64,000 bases of DNA from Omphalotus guepiniiformis (taxonomy: Eukaryota; Basidiomycota; Agaricomycetes; Agaricales; Omphalotaceae): the NCBI GenBank assembly GCA_028554645.1, contig JAQOOI010000058.1, forward strand, positions 496,001-560,000, in the 5' to 3' direction. This document shows, piece by piece, positions 1 to 8,975 of this stretch. The notes under the pieces were generated by a model, which was not told where the DNA came from, made no database searches, and saw only the letters and a program-made list of their open reading frames with translations. The position numbers were made by a program, and so were the translations under genes. Every line of letters starts with the position of its first letter. Positions within the stretch are counted from its first letter, which is position 1.

Positions 1-165
1 CGGGCTCCCCCTTCTCATCTACGACGACGATCCCACGCGTGCAACGTCCAGTAGGCGACGCGGTCGCATTGAACGATGGCTGACCACCGAAATAGTAGCT
101 CTTTGCCCCCGTCTTCTCGTCCGTCACCTCGAACTTCATCACCTTCTCCCCATCCCGAAGCTTGA
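1..165 (-). pseudogene. FunK1 kinase fragment, cassette copy 1 (cut by window edge)
   Basis: Reverse-strand sequence here encodes the kinase-region segment KLRDGEKVMKFEVTDEKTG and the following YYFGGQPSF stretch. It is nearly identical to 5381-5545 and to 10612-10776 inside the intact FunK1 gene. Homology to the intact gene stops abruptly at 165/166. From there the sequence matches the chimeric 5' junction of the second copy (5546 onward). The fused leader has also lost one T in the run near 192 (copy 2 has four T's at 5572-5575, this copy three), which puts the leader out of frame with the kinase part. The rest of this copy lies outside the window to the left. I read it as a 5'-truncated, dead duplicate. 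Confidence 0.75.
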
Positions 166-1871
166 ACATTACTTTCTGTAGCAATTGGATGGTTTATGGC
201 CGTAGGACTCCAACTCGTGCTCATATGCGCTGGTAAAACAAAAACTCTCATACGAACCAGACGATCCCTGTTGAATATTTGAGTATCGAAGTATCGAGGG
301 CTTCATTGAGCGCTGTGAAGGCGCTTGCTTACATAAACACTCAGTCTGTTACAGTTCTGAGTTTTCTTTTCGAACTGCACGACGTGTACACGCTGGATAC
401 CATTACGATATATCACTCTTCGTACAACTTTAGATTGGAACAGTGCGTCCGTGTCTTCTCAACAGAGAATGAAATACATCTTATACTCAAGCTATCTGCT
501 GTTCTCGTTTTTAGCCCAATTGCCGCACATTTGCAGATCCTTACGTCGAGCATGACACTCTAACACTGCTCATTGATCTTATTTTGCTGAAGAGGGATGT
601 TTATCGGCATTTACTATACAATCAGGATCAAGCTCACGAAGGGCTGGTGAAAGTCCCGCAAAGACGGACTATGGCGAGGAGAACGAAGAGGGAAAGAGTA
701 GGTTGAATCTGTTGCCGCAGCTTTCTACTTGCTGATGAATCCTTCATCGACCGGGTGGAACGCTAGTGCTTGTACGTGGAGTTCTGGATACGTCCTGCAA
801 CTGACTAACTGAACGATTGTATGCGCCTTTAATTCTGTCTAGAGCTTGTTCGTCTCATCCTCATTGCGTGTGCTAGATCCAAACCAGTCGCCAGACATTT
901 CACCTTGGTCGATAGAGACTATTTCCGATTTCAGGAGGATATTCGTTGGATGCCTTACTGGTGTAATTTCAAGCGCTCTTCATTCCACCAATCTTTAAAC
1001 TTGTCGAGCGGAAACACTCGCATTCCATTCAGATCTTGTTAGCTTGCTTCGTGGTTCTACGGATTTCGGACGCAATACGAGCTTTGCAAGACCAGAAGCG
1101 TGAACCATTCGTGTCAGATATACACAGGGAATTCAGGTTTGTCTGCTAGCTTCCTGACCAAGTGAAAGCCAAATGCTGATATGCTTTCCTGACACCCGAT
1201 AGGTTTTCCCTGGTGCCCCTCTCGCTTTTCCACCCTTCTCTTACAAAGTTCTTCCTCTTGTTCTTGCTCACCATATGGCGTCCTTCTTCATCTCCGCTCC
1301 ACCAATAATGGCCCAGAGCTCGGCACTTCCCTTGTGGAACACAACGCTATGGAACGACGTAGATGTTCTGGGCGCTTTGGCGGTTTTGAATGACGATCAA
1401 TTGGACCGAGAGTGGATTGTTAGGAATGTACTAGGTGGCATGTCGGCTGGATTCGGGCTACGTGGTCAGTGTTCTTAGCTGTTCTACCGCGGGTTTCTAT
1501 CTCATGAAGATCATAGTCACATTATATCCATCCGCTTTTCACCACTCTGATCATTCTAGTGGGATGGATAATCAAGAATCTCATAGCCCAATTGATAGGC
1601 GGATGGGTTGGTGGAGATGTTACGACCGTAGAGGCGTGGTTGGCGTACAGTATACCATGATATCGCTTTGGTCATAGTATGTCTGATATCTTCCCTTAAC
1701 TTTTTTTCTTTTGTCACTCACACTCTGGGACAGGTCTTTTGTTGAATGTATGAATGTATTATTACAAATTTGCTATGGATACATTTGAAGCCTCCAAGGT
1801 ATAAAGAAAAGTATTTAAGAAAATACTGAAGGTATCATCCCTGGAGCATGCGTTTTCATCGTGACTAATAC
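166..1871. other. Duplicated spacer with decayed plus-strand sequence, copy 1
   Basis: This stretch is repeated nearly unchanged at about 5546-7329. The open frame at 279-563 recurs in copy 2 but has no ATG start and matches no family I know, so I do not call it. From about 990 to 1680 there are pieces that read like exons of a lost plus-strand gene, described separately. I see no intact gene here. Confidence 0.5.
990..1677 (+). pseudogene. Relic of an unidentified membrane-protein gene, copy 1
   Basis: Three coding-like blocks lie in order on the plus strand. The first ends with SDIHREFR at about 1135, followed by a plausible GT..AG intron (1137-1200). The second reads FSLVPLSLF then KFFLLFLLTIW, a hydrophobic stretch. 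The third reads WNDVDVLGALAVLNDDQLD then REWIVRNVLGGMSAGFGL in another frame (about 1338-1460). A further hydrophobic block (IILVGWIIKNLIAQLIGG) follows in a third frame near 1556-1610. The blocks cannot be joined without frame changes, so the gene is probably broken. I do not recognise the family. A second copy lies at about 6350-7140 and carries an 80-bp insertion. A functional gene with unusual splicing is possible but less likely. Confidence 0.35.
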
Positions 1872-2447
1872 TCAAGCAATCGTGATCTTCTTCGGCGCAG
1901 CCTCAGGTGCCGACTTGGGGAAAGTGACAGTCAGGACACCATCCTGCAACGATGCTTTGACCTCTTCCTCCTGTAACAATACTGGTGAGTAATTTTAGGC
2001 GTTACTTGAAATGCATTAGAACTCTTACCTTCACTCCCTCAGGAAGCCTCAACTGACGAGAGAACTTGCCGAAGCTCCTCTCGCGAACCGCGTAGCCATT
2101 CTCTTCGTGCTCTGAGGACGACTTGCTTTCGCCAGAAATAACTAAGCGATCGTTGCTCACGTCGATTTGCACGTCCTCTTTCTTGAGGCCCGGCAGCTCG
2201 AACGTCGCGGTTACAGCATTCTTGGATGCGTCTTCATGGAGATCCATCCTGATCAAAGTAAATGTCAGCCAATCAGGAAGAAATTCAGGGAGAAGAGAGA
2301 GACATACCTTGGTTTGATGAACCTCGTCACACCATTTTGGTCGACCTGGCGCTGCTGGACTTGGCCGCTGGCTGCGGGTCTGGTAGAGAAGAGCTCATCG
2401 AAGAAGCGGTCAAAGTGGTAGAATGGCTCGTAGAAGTAGACGGACAT
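1872..2447 (-). CDS. Small heat shock protein Hsp20, copy 1
   Basis: Small heat shock protein of the alpha-crystallin family, an ATP-independent chaperone that holds unfolding proteins. Three exons: 2447-2308, 2248-2029, 1970-1872, all with GT..AG introns, giving 152 residues, a normal length for the family. I chose the ATG at 2447 because it opens the usual Hsp20 N-terminus (MSVYFYEPFYHFDRFFDELF). The alpha-crystallin domain starts at about residue 48 (MDLHEDASKNAVTATFELPG) and includes ERSFGKFSRQLRLP and LQDGVLTVTFPK. The protein ends with the C-terminal I-x-I type motif (KKITIA). A TATA box (2541-2547) and heat shock elements (2684-2696 and 2568-2575) lie upstream. The second copy at 7330-7903 differs at a few residues, for example SNDRLVISGE here against SNGHLVVSGE there. 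The gene sits between kinase relics in a tandem cassette. The frame is intact and it is probably functional. Confidence 0.93.
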
Positions 2448-2540
2448 GATATTCGAAGTAGAAGATGAGTCGAGCTTTGGTCGGTGAGTGTGTTGTGTTT
2501 TTGAAATTCTGATGCTGGACAAGGATGGCGTTGGGCTGAC

Positions 2541-2547
2541 TTTTATA
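2541..2547 (-). promoter_or_regulatory. TATA box of Hsp20 copy 1
   Basis: The reverse strand reads TATAAAA about 95 bases upstream of the Hsp20 ATG at 2447. The same element is kept at 7997-8003 before the second Hsp20 copy. Strong TATA boxes are usual for fungal heat shock genes. Confidence 0.65.
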
Positions 2548-2567
2548 CGTCTCACAGAGTTTTGCTG

Positions 2568-2575
2568 GAACTTTC
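2568..2575. promoter_or_regulatory. Heat shock element half-site pair, Hsp20 copy 1
   Basis: GAA-CT-TTC, one inverted pair of the heat shock factor consensus, about 120 bases upstream of the start codon and just upstream of the TATA box. It is also present upstream of copy 2. Confidence 0.5.
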
Positions 2576-2683
2576 GACGGCGAGACTATCCGGCCGTGGT
2601 TTCTGACGCTGACGAAAGTTTGAAACGTACAGTCTGATCTCCACTCACGGAGAATGCTCCAGAAAGGACAGTGGAAGGTAGTG

Positions 2684-2696
2684 GAAGGTTCGAGAA
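2684..2696. promoter_or_regulatory. Perfect three-unit heat shock element, Hsp20 copy 1
   Basis: GAA-GG-TTC-GA-GAA: three perfectly spaced nGAAn units in alternating orientation, the binding site of a heat shock factor trimer. It lies about 240 bases upstream of the Hsp20 ATG. A weaker array with one mismatched unit (GAA-TG-CTC-CA-GAA) lies at 2652-2664. The perfect site is conserved at 8140-8152 before copy 2, which suggests both genes are still heat inducible. Confidence 0.75.
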
Positions 2697-3058
2697 CGGC
2701 TTGCGCAAAGGTTTCCTTAGATTGTGGTCAACATGCATTTGCAAGGCTCAGTCAAGCAGGTTATTCAACTCGGCTTCACGCTGATATGACCTTGCAGGAC
2801 TTCACAAGTTGCTTTTCGCTGCTGAGATGATAGTCGCGAACCATACAGCCGAGTGCTTGTTGAGGGTTGGGCGCTAATGCACGTGCTCAGTGATGATGTC
2901 AAGCCGGACGCGATCCAGTTTCGACGGAGACATCAGTTTTAAGTTGGGTGTAATTGCAAAATAACACGAAGGTACGTCGCTCAAGCGTTGTCATCGTAGC
3001 AGTATCTGATACTTTACGAGCAGCACACATTGACAAGGTGGCTTACGAGAAAGCTCAT
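2697..3058. other. Spacer between Hsp20 promoter and FunK1 relic
   Basis: No convincing gene seen. The stretch is duplicated at about 8153-8518 with scattered substitutions and small indels. Confidence 0.5.
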
Positions 3059-3075
3059 GACCTAGAAACTGTCTG

Positions 3076-3406
3076 TCAGGTGAGGTATGTCCCACAGCTG
3101 GAGGTGGGATGATTATACAATGACAAGGGAATGCGCCAAAACTTCAGAATGGGCCAAGCAGCGTCTTCAACGAGAGGTTGCATACATCCACGACACTGGC
3201 ATGGAGACACTTCGGACAACCTCAGATTGAACGCTAGGACGATTCCGTGCCACAAGCCAACCGATGTCTCCGAATCCGCCTTCACGTTGGGAGGGAACTC
3301 CGTAATAAGATCCTTTGGAGGGATCATCCCCGCATATCCGCACTTCGTCTCGTCTTCCGTTTGATTCATCCTTGTGTCTCGTAGTGCGTAGAGGTCTAAA
3401 TCTCAC
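3076..3406 (-). pseudogene. Relic of a FunK1 kinase N-terminal exon
   Basis: The minus strand from an ATG at 3369 reads MNQTEDETKCGYAGMIPPKD then LITEFPPNV. This lines up with residues of the intact FunK1 gene at 11966-8976 (MAQIGGDMKYRYAGSMPPDA then FLKRFLPKV). Only this short N-terminal piece is recognisable, and the kinase core does not follow it on its downstream side. In cassette copy 2 the same place (about 8500-8639) lost 234 bases and has a frame-breaking base loss that creates a stop soon after the YAG-equivalent. I take it as the remnant of another kinase copy rather than as a gene. Confidence 0.55.
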
Positions 3407-3409
3407 TCA

Positions 3410-3750
3410 ACCTTCTGAAGCCAGACTTCCAACTCTGACTCAAGCTGGAAGCTAGGGTGTTTTCATTTTGGGATTCTGTGCTGACGAGCTATTCATGATG
3501 GAAGAGGTTTTCAATGGTGTAAGTTGGATTTTATGATACGTGTTCGCGCTACCGAGGCCCCAGGCCTGCGCTCTTCAATAAATGCAGAGACGAGAGGGTC
3601 AGGAGGGGTTGGAATGTCCAGCATTCATCATTCCTATATTACTCGTTGCATAGATATCATAGAAAAAGTTCCATCTAGTAATGATCATTAGTACAGCAAT
3701 TCGATAGCATAGATAGCGACAGAGCAACGAAGCAGTTGATATCATCAAAT
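3410..3750. other. Spacer downstream of FunK1 relic
   Basis: I see nothing coding here. The stretch repeats at about 8640-8975 in cassette copy 2. Confidence 0.45.
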
Positions 3751-5687
3751 CTATTCCTTTGACATCACCTCTCCGTCCGTCTCGTACTCCAACACACAAC
3801 TCAGCTCCTTCGGCTCCCAATCCGACGAAGTCGCCGTCGCATAGCCCTCGTCGATGTCAACAGGATCGAAAGTCTCGCGCGCATACAGTTTATTGATCTC
3901 TTCCCCTTCGAGAGGCAGACCATCCTCTTCCTCTCCATCGATGTCAAGCTCCTCATCAAAGTCACCTTCGCTCTCCGGTGGAACAAGTACAGGCAATTCC
4001 CAATCCGAGGACTGTCGCTCCTCGTCACTGTCAGAGAATGTACCCGCTCCGGACGAACTCCCTGCGTTCAGCACTTCGTTGTCAACCAATTGACGTCCAG
4101 CTTCCTCGGCTTTCCCTTCTATGCTCGCAGACAAGTCTTGTCCCGCTGGCTTCCGCGGAGTAATTGGTATTTTGTGTTCCGCTGATATCTTCAGAAATTG
4201 TCGCGCTCTGTCAGACAGGTCGTATTGGGACGTGCTTGAATTTCGTTTCTTCTATTTTCGGCTTCGCGATTCGAGGGAAGATGCACCATTCGTTCGGTTT
4301 GCAGCTGTTCACGACACTCGCCAGCCTCACGGAATCGGTTCAGCATCCACTTCGACGTTTTCATTTTCTCTATTGCGCAGTCATAACTATAAACGGGTAA
4401 GTAAGGGAGAATTATATCGAGACTTCCTGCTGCAATGGCGTTGTTCTTTATCAGCTCTTCCCTTCTCCGCTGAGCTTCTGTGGGCGGAGCGAGATACCTC
4501 GCCCGACAGACAGCTTCTAGGTCGGTGACTAGGTCCTTGAACGCACCATCAGGAAGCCGAGCGTCTCGGCTCATGAACTCTAGTTTGAGGGCAGCAATCT
4601 TGTATTTGCCTCCGTTGAAAGTGCCGTCTTCAGGATCGAACGAGGCATAGTCAAAAATGTCGATCAGCTGCTGAGTCAAAGCCTTCCTCGTCATATGATG
4701 TGGAGTAAAGCGCAGAGCTATCCAGGACAGGACATAGAAGGCTGACTCAAGGTCATCAGCAACTAAATGTTGCACTGGTTTCGCTGCTTGCAAAATCCGA
4801 GCAGCCATGAATTGCCATGTACCCTGTTGTAATAAGGCAATCAGTGCATGATGATGAACGACGACGAAAATCAACATACCGCGCGCTCAGCTCGTCGAAC
4901 TTTCGTATCATCCTCGTCTTTGGACAGATCCCAGTCTATCAACAATCCCCCTCCATCATGTGTAATCAAGATGTTGCCGACACTTATGTCTCGATGAAGA
5001 ATATTAGCCTTCTCGAAGGCCACCTTGTGTGCTGAGCACAAAACCTTCAGACATTGCTACAACGACTACATTGGAGATTGACTTACCTTCAAGAGCATCG
5101 CCCATTGCATTAACAACCTCCCAAATGGTCTCAAAGGATGTGAGATCTCGCCCGACTTCTCGAAACACCAGTCGATAATGTTGATGCGGCTGAAATCGCG
5201 CTCGTGAGTGTGCATGGTCACGCAACAAGTGCGAATAAGTCCTGTGATGATCCACAGGAATGTTCCCAGATGCCAGAACAGTCGGAATATGAGGGACCTT
5301 GCACGCATGCAGCTTCTCATAAATCTCGCCCTCCTTTGTCATGTGAGGTAGATCGATCCCCCATGTATCCTTCAGGTAAGCGGGCTCCCCCTTCTCATCT
5401 ACGACGACGATCCCACGCGTGCAACGTCCAGTAGGCGACGCGGTCGCATTGAACGATGGCTGACCACCGAAATAGTAGCTCTTTGCCCCCGTCTTCTCGT
5501 CCGTCACCTCGAACTTCATCACCTTCTCCCCATCCCGAAGCTTGAACATTACTTTCTGTAGCAATTGGATGGTTTTATGGCCGTAGGACTCCAACTCGTG
5601 CTCATATGCGCTGGTAAAACAAAAACTCTCATACGAACCAGACGATCCCTGTTGAATATTTGAGTATCGAAGTATCGAGGGCTTCAT
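3751..5687 (-). pseudogene. Chimeric, truncated FunK1 kinase copy
   Basis: Second kinase copy, close to the 3' two-thirds of the intact gene at 8976-11966. The first exon and about half of the second are missing. Homology begins at 5545, and upstream of it an unrelated leader is fused in frame, opening with an ATG at 5687 (MKPSILRYSNIQQGSSGSYE). The catalytic HRD segment is still encoded around 5000 and splice sites are mostly kept. In the last exon, relative to the intact copy, a net loss of four bases around 4252-4290 shifts the frame and gives a premature stop at 4191. The original acidic C-terminal tail is still readable in another frame at 3751-4134. The kinase N-terminal half and the tail are therefore both lost from any product. 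I call it a pseudogene, though a short chimeric transcript is possible. Confidence 0.75.
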
Positions 5688-6349
5688 TGAGCGCTGTGAA
5701 GGCGCTTGCTTACATAAACACTCAGTCTGTTACAGTTCTGAGTTTTCTTTTCGAACTGCACGACGTGTACACGCTGGATACCATTACGATATATCACTCT
5801 TCGTACAACTTTAGATTGGAACAGTGCGTCCGTGTCTTCTCAACAGAGAATGAAATACATCTTATACTCAAGCTATCTGCTGTTCTCGTTTTTAGCCCAA
5901 TTGCCGCACATTTGCAGATCCTTACGTCAAGCATGACACCCTAACGCTGCTTGTTGATCTTATTTTGCTGAAGAGGGATGTTTATCGGCATTTACTATAC
6001 AATCGAGGATCAAGCCCACGAAGGGCTGGTGAAAGTCCCGCAAAGACGGACCATGGCGAGGGGAACGAGAACGGAGGGAAGGAGAAGAGGGAAAGAGTAG
6101 GTTGAATCTGTTGCCGTAGCGGGTGTAACGCTAGTGTTTTTGGACGCTTGTACGTGGAGTTCTGGATACGTCCTGCAACTGACTGACTGAACGATTGTAT
6201 GCGCCTTTATTTCTGTCTAGAACTTGTTCGTCTCATCCTCATTGCGTGTGCTAGATCCAAACCAGTCGCCAGACATTTCACCTTGGTCGATAGAGACTAT
6301 TTCCGATTTCAGGAGGATACTCGTTGGATGCCTTACTGGTGTAATTGCA

Positions 6350-7140
6350 AGCGCTCTTCATTCCACCAATCTTTAAACTTGTCGGGCAGAAACACTTGCA
6401 TTCCATTCAGATCTTGTTAGCTTGCTTCGTGGTTCTACGGATCTCGGATGCAATACGAGCTTTGCAAGACCAGAAGCGTGAACCATTCGTGTCAGATATA
6501 CACAGGGAATTCAGGTTTGTCTGCTAGCTTCCTGACCAAGTGAAAGCCAAATGCTGATATGCTTTCCTGACACCCGATAGATTTTCCCTGGTGCCCCTCT
6601 CGCTTTTCTACCCTTCTCTTACAAAGTTCTTCCTCTTGTTCTTGCTCACCATATGGTGTCCTTCTTCATCTCCGCTCCACCAATAATGGCCCAGAGCTCG
6701 GCACTTCCCTTGTGGAACACAACGCTATGGAACGACGTAGATGTTCTGGGCGCTTTGGCGGTTTTGAATGACGATCAATTGGACCGAGAGTGGATTGTTA
6801 GGAATGTACTAGGTGGCATGTCGGCTGGATAGGACAACAGTTTTTTTAAAGGTTTCTGTTGTAAAAAAAAAAACCTTTTTTAAATTTATTTAGAGTTTAC
6901 TTAACTCTATTCGGTCTACGTGGTCAGTGTTCTTAGCTGTTCTACCGCGGGTTTCTATCTCATGAAGATCATAGTCATATTATATCCATCCGCTTTTCAC
7001 CACTCTGATCATTCTAGTGGGATGGATAATTAAGAATCTCATAGCCCAAATAATAGGCGGATGGGTTGGTGGAGATGTTACGACCGAAGAGGCGTGGTTG
7101 GCGTACAGTATACCATGATATTGCTTTGGTCATAGTATGT
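6350..7140 (+). pseudogene. Relic of an unidentified membrane-protein gene, copy 2
   Basis: Duplicate of the coding-like blocks at 990-1677. It keeps SDIHREFR before the same putative intron, the hydrophobic KFFLLFLLTIW block, and the REWIVRNVLGGMSAG block. The 80-bp insertion at 6831-6910 falls directly after the MSAG codons and destroys any remaining continuity. The family is not recognised. Confidence 0.35.
6831..6910. mobile_element. 80-bp AT-rich fold-back insertion
   Basis: Cassette copy 1 reads GGATTCGG at the equivalent place. Copy 2 has an extra 80 bases between GGAT and TCGG. The insert contains nested inverted repeats: ACAACAG with CTGTTGT, AAAGGTTT with AAACCTTT, and AGAGTT with AACTCT. 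The left flank and the insert both end in AT, so a 2-bp target duplication is possible but cannot be proven. There are no clear terminal inverted repeats. It could be a tiny non-autonomous element or filler DNA. Confidence 0.45.
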
Positions 7141-7329
7141 CTGATATCTTCCCTTAACCTTTTTTCTTTTGTCACTCACACTCTGGGACAGGTCTTTTGT
7201 TGAATGTATGAATGTATAATTACAAATTTGCTATGGATACATTTGAAGCCTCCAAGGTATAAAGAAAAGTATTCAAGAAAATGCTGAAGGTATCATCCCT
7301 GGAGCATGCGTTTTCATCGTGACTAATAC

Positions 7330-7903
7330 TCAAGCAATCGTGATCTTCTTCGGCGCAGCCTCAGGTGCCGACTTGGGGAAAGTGACTGTCAGGACACCAT
7401 CCTGCAACGATGCTTTGACCTCTTCCTCCTGTAACAATACTGGTGAGTATTCTTAGGCGCTACTTGAAATACATTAGAAGTCTTACCTTCACTCCCTCAG
7501 GAAGTCTCAACTGACGAGAGAACTTGCCGAAGCTCCTCTCGCGAACCGCGTAGCCATTCTCTTCGTGCTCTGAGGACGACTTGCTTTCGCCAGAAACAAC
7601 TAGGTGACCGTTGCTCACATCGATTTGCACATCCTCTTTCTTGAGGCCTGGCAGCTCGAACGTCGCGGTTACAGCATTCTTGGATGCGTCTTCATGGAGA
7701 TCCATCCTGATCAAAGTAAACGTCAGCCAAACAGGAAGAAATTTAGGGAGAAGAGAGACATACCTTGGTTTGATGAACCTTGTCACACCATTTTGGTCGA
7801 CCTGGCGCTGCTGGACTTGGCCGCTGGCGGCGGGTCTGGTAGAGAAGAGCTCATCGAAGAAGCGGTCAAAGTGGTAGAATGGTTCGTAGAAGTAGACGGA
7901 CAT
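7330..7903 (-). CDS. Small heat shock protein Hsp20, copy 2
   Basis: Second intact Hsp20 gene, made by the cassette duplication. Exons 7903-7764, 7706-7487 and 7428-7330 have exactly the same lengths as copy 1 (140, 220 and 99 bases) and give 152 residues. The alpha-crystallin domain and the C-terminal ITI motif are intact. Differences from copy 1 include SNGHLVVSGE in place of SNDRLVISGE, plus intron changes. The TATA box (7997-8003) and perfect heat shock element (8140-8152) are retained. No frame damage is visible, unlike the neighbouring kinase copies, which suggests selection or a recent origin. Both copies likely act as cytosolic holding chaperones. Confidence 0.93.
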
Positions 7904-7996
7904 GATATTCGAAGTAGAAGAAGAGTCGAGCTTTGGTTTGTGAGTGTGTTGTGTTTCTGAAATTCTGATGCTGGACAAGGACGGTGTTGGGCTGAC

Positions 7997-8003
7997 TTTT
8001 ATA
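7997..8003 (-). promoter_or_regulatory. TATA box of Hsp20 copy 2
   Basis: Reverse-strand TATAAAA about 95 bases before the ATG at 7903, matching the element before copy 1. Confidence 0.65.
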
Positions 8004-8139
8004 CGTCTCACAGAGTTTTGCTGGAACTTTCGACGGCGAGACTACCCGGCCGTGGTTTCTGACGCTGACGAAAGTATGAAGCGTACAGTCTGATCTCCAC
8101 ACACGGAGAACGCTCCAGAAAGGACAATGGAAAGTAGTG

Positions 8140-8152
8140 GAAGGTTCGAGAA
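8140..8152. promoter_or_regulatory. Perfect three-unit heat shock element, Hsp20 copy 2
   Basis: GAA-GG-TTC-GA-GAA, unchanged from copy 1 although bases around it have diverged. Expected binding site for heat shock factor. Confidence 0.75.
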
Positions 8153-8499
8153 CGGCTTGCGCAAAGGTTTCCTTATTGTGGTCAACATGCTTTTTCAAGG
8201 TTCAGTCAAGCAGGTTATTTAAGTTGGCTTCACGCTGCTGATATGACCTTGCAGGACTTCACAAGTTGCTTTTCGCTGCTGAGAGGATGATAGTCGCGAA
8301 CCTTACGGCCGAGCGCTTGTTAGAGTCGGGCGCTAATGCACGTGCACAGTGATGATGTCAGGCCAGACGCGATCCAGTTTCGACGGAGACATCAGTTTTA
8401 GGATGGGTATAATTGCAATATAACACGAAGGTACATCGCTCAAAACGTTGTCATTGTAGCAGCATCTGATACTTTACGAGCAGCACACATTGACAAGGT

Positions 8500-8639
8500 G
8501 GCTTACGAGAAAGCTCATCCTTCATAGGGAACTCCGTAATAAGATCCTTTGGAGGAATTATCCCGCATATCCGCACTTCATCTCGTCTTCCGTTTGATTC
8601 ATCCTTGTGTCTCGTAGTGCGTAGAGGTCTAAATCTCAC
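8500..8639 (-). pseudogene. Shortened FunK1 N-terminal relic, copy 2
   Basis: Counterpart of 3076-3406. It retains the MNQ..DE..K start region, but one base is missing in the codons after GYAG, which brings a stop into frame. A segment of 234 bases present in copy 1 (3059-3292) is replaced by eight bases at 8519-8526. Non-functional. Confidence 0.5.
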
Positions 8640-8975
8640 TCAACCTTCTGAAGCCAGACTTCCGACTCGGACTCAAGCTCGAAGCTAGGGTGTTTTCATT
8701 TTGGAATTCTGTGCTGACGCGCTATTCATGATGGAAGAGGTTCTTAATGGTGTAAGTTGGATTTCATGATACGTGTTCGCGCTACCGAGGCCCCAGGCCT
8801 GCGCTCTTCAATAAATGCAGAGACGAGAGGGTCAGGAGGGGTCGGAATGTCCAGCATTTATCATTCCTATATTACTCGTCAGATAGAAAAAGTTCCATCT
8901 AGTAATGATCATTAGTACAGCACTTCGATAGCATAGATAGCGACAGAACAACGAAAGCAATTGAAAACATCAAAT

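Noticed and set aside
279..563. 94-residue open frame, repeated at 5660-5944
   Set aside because: It lacks an ATG start, has no recognisable motif, and is repeated only because the whole spacer is duplicated.
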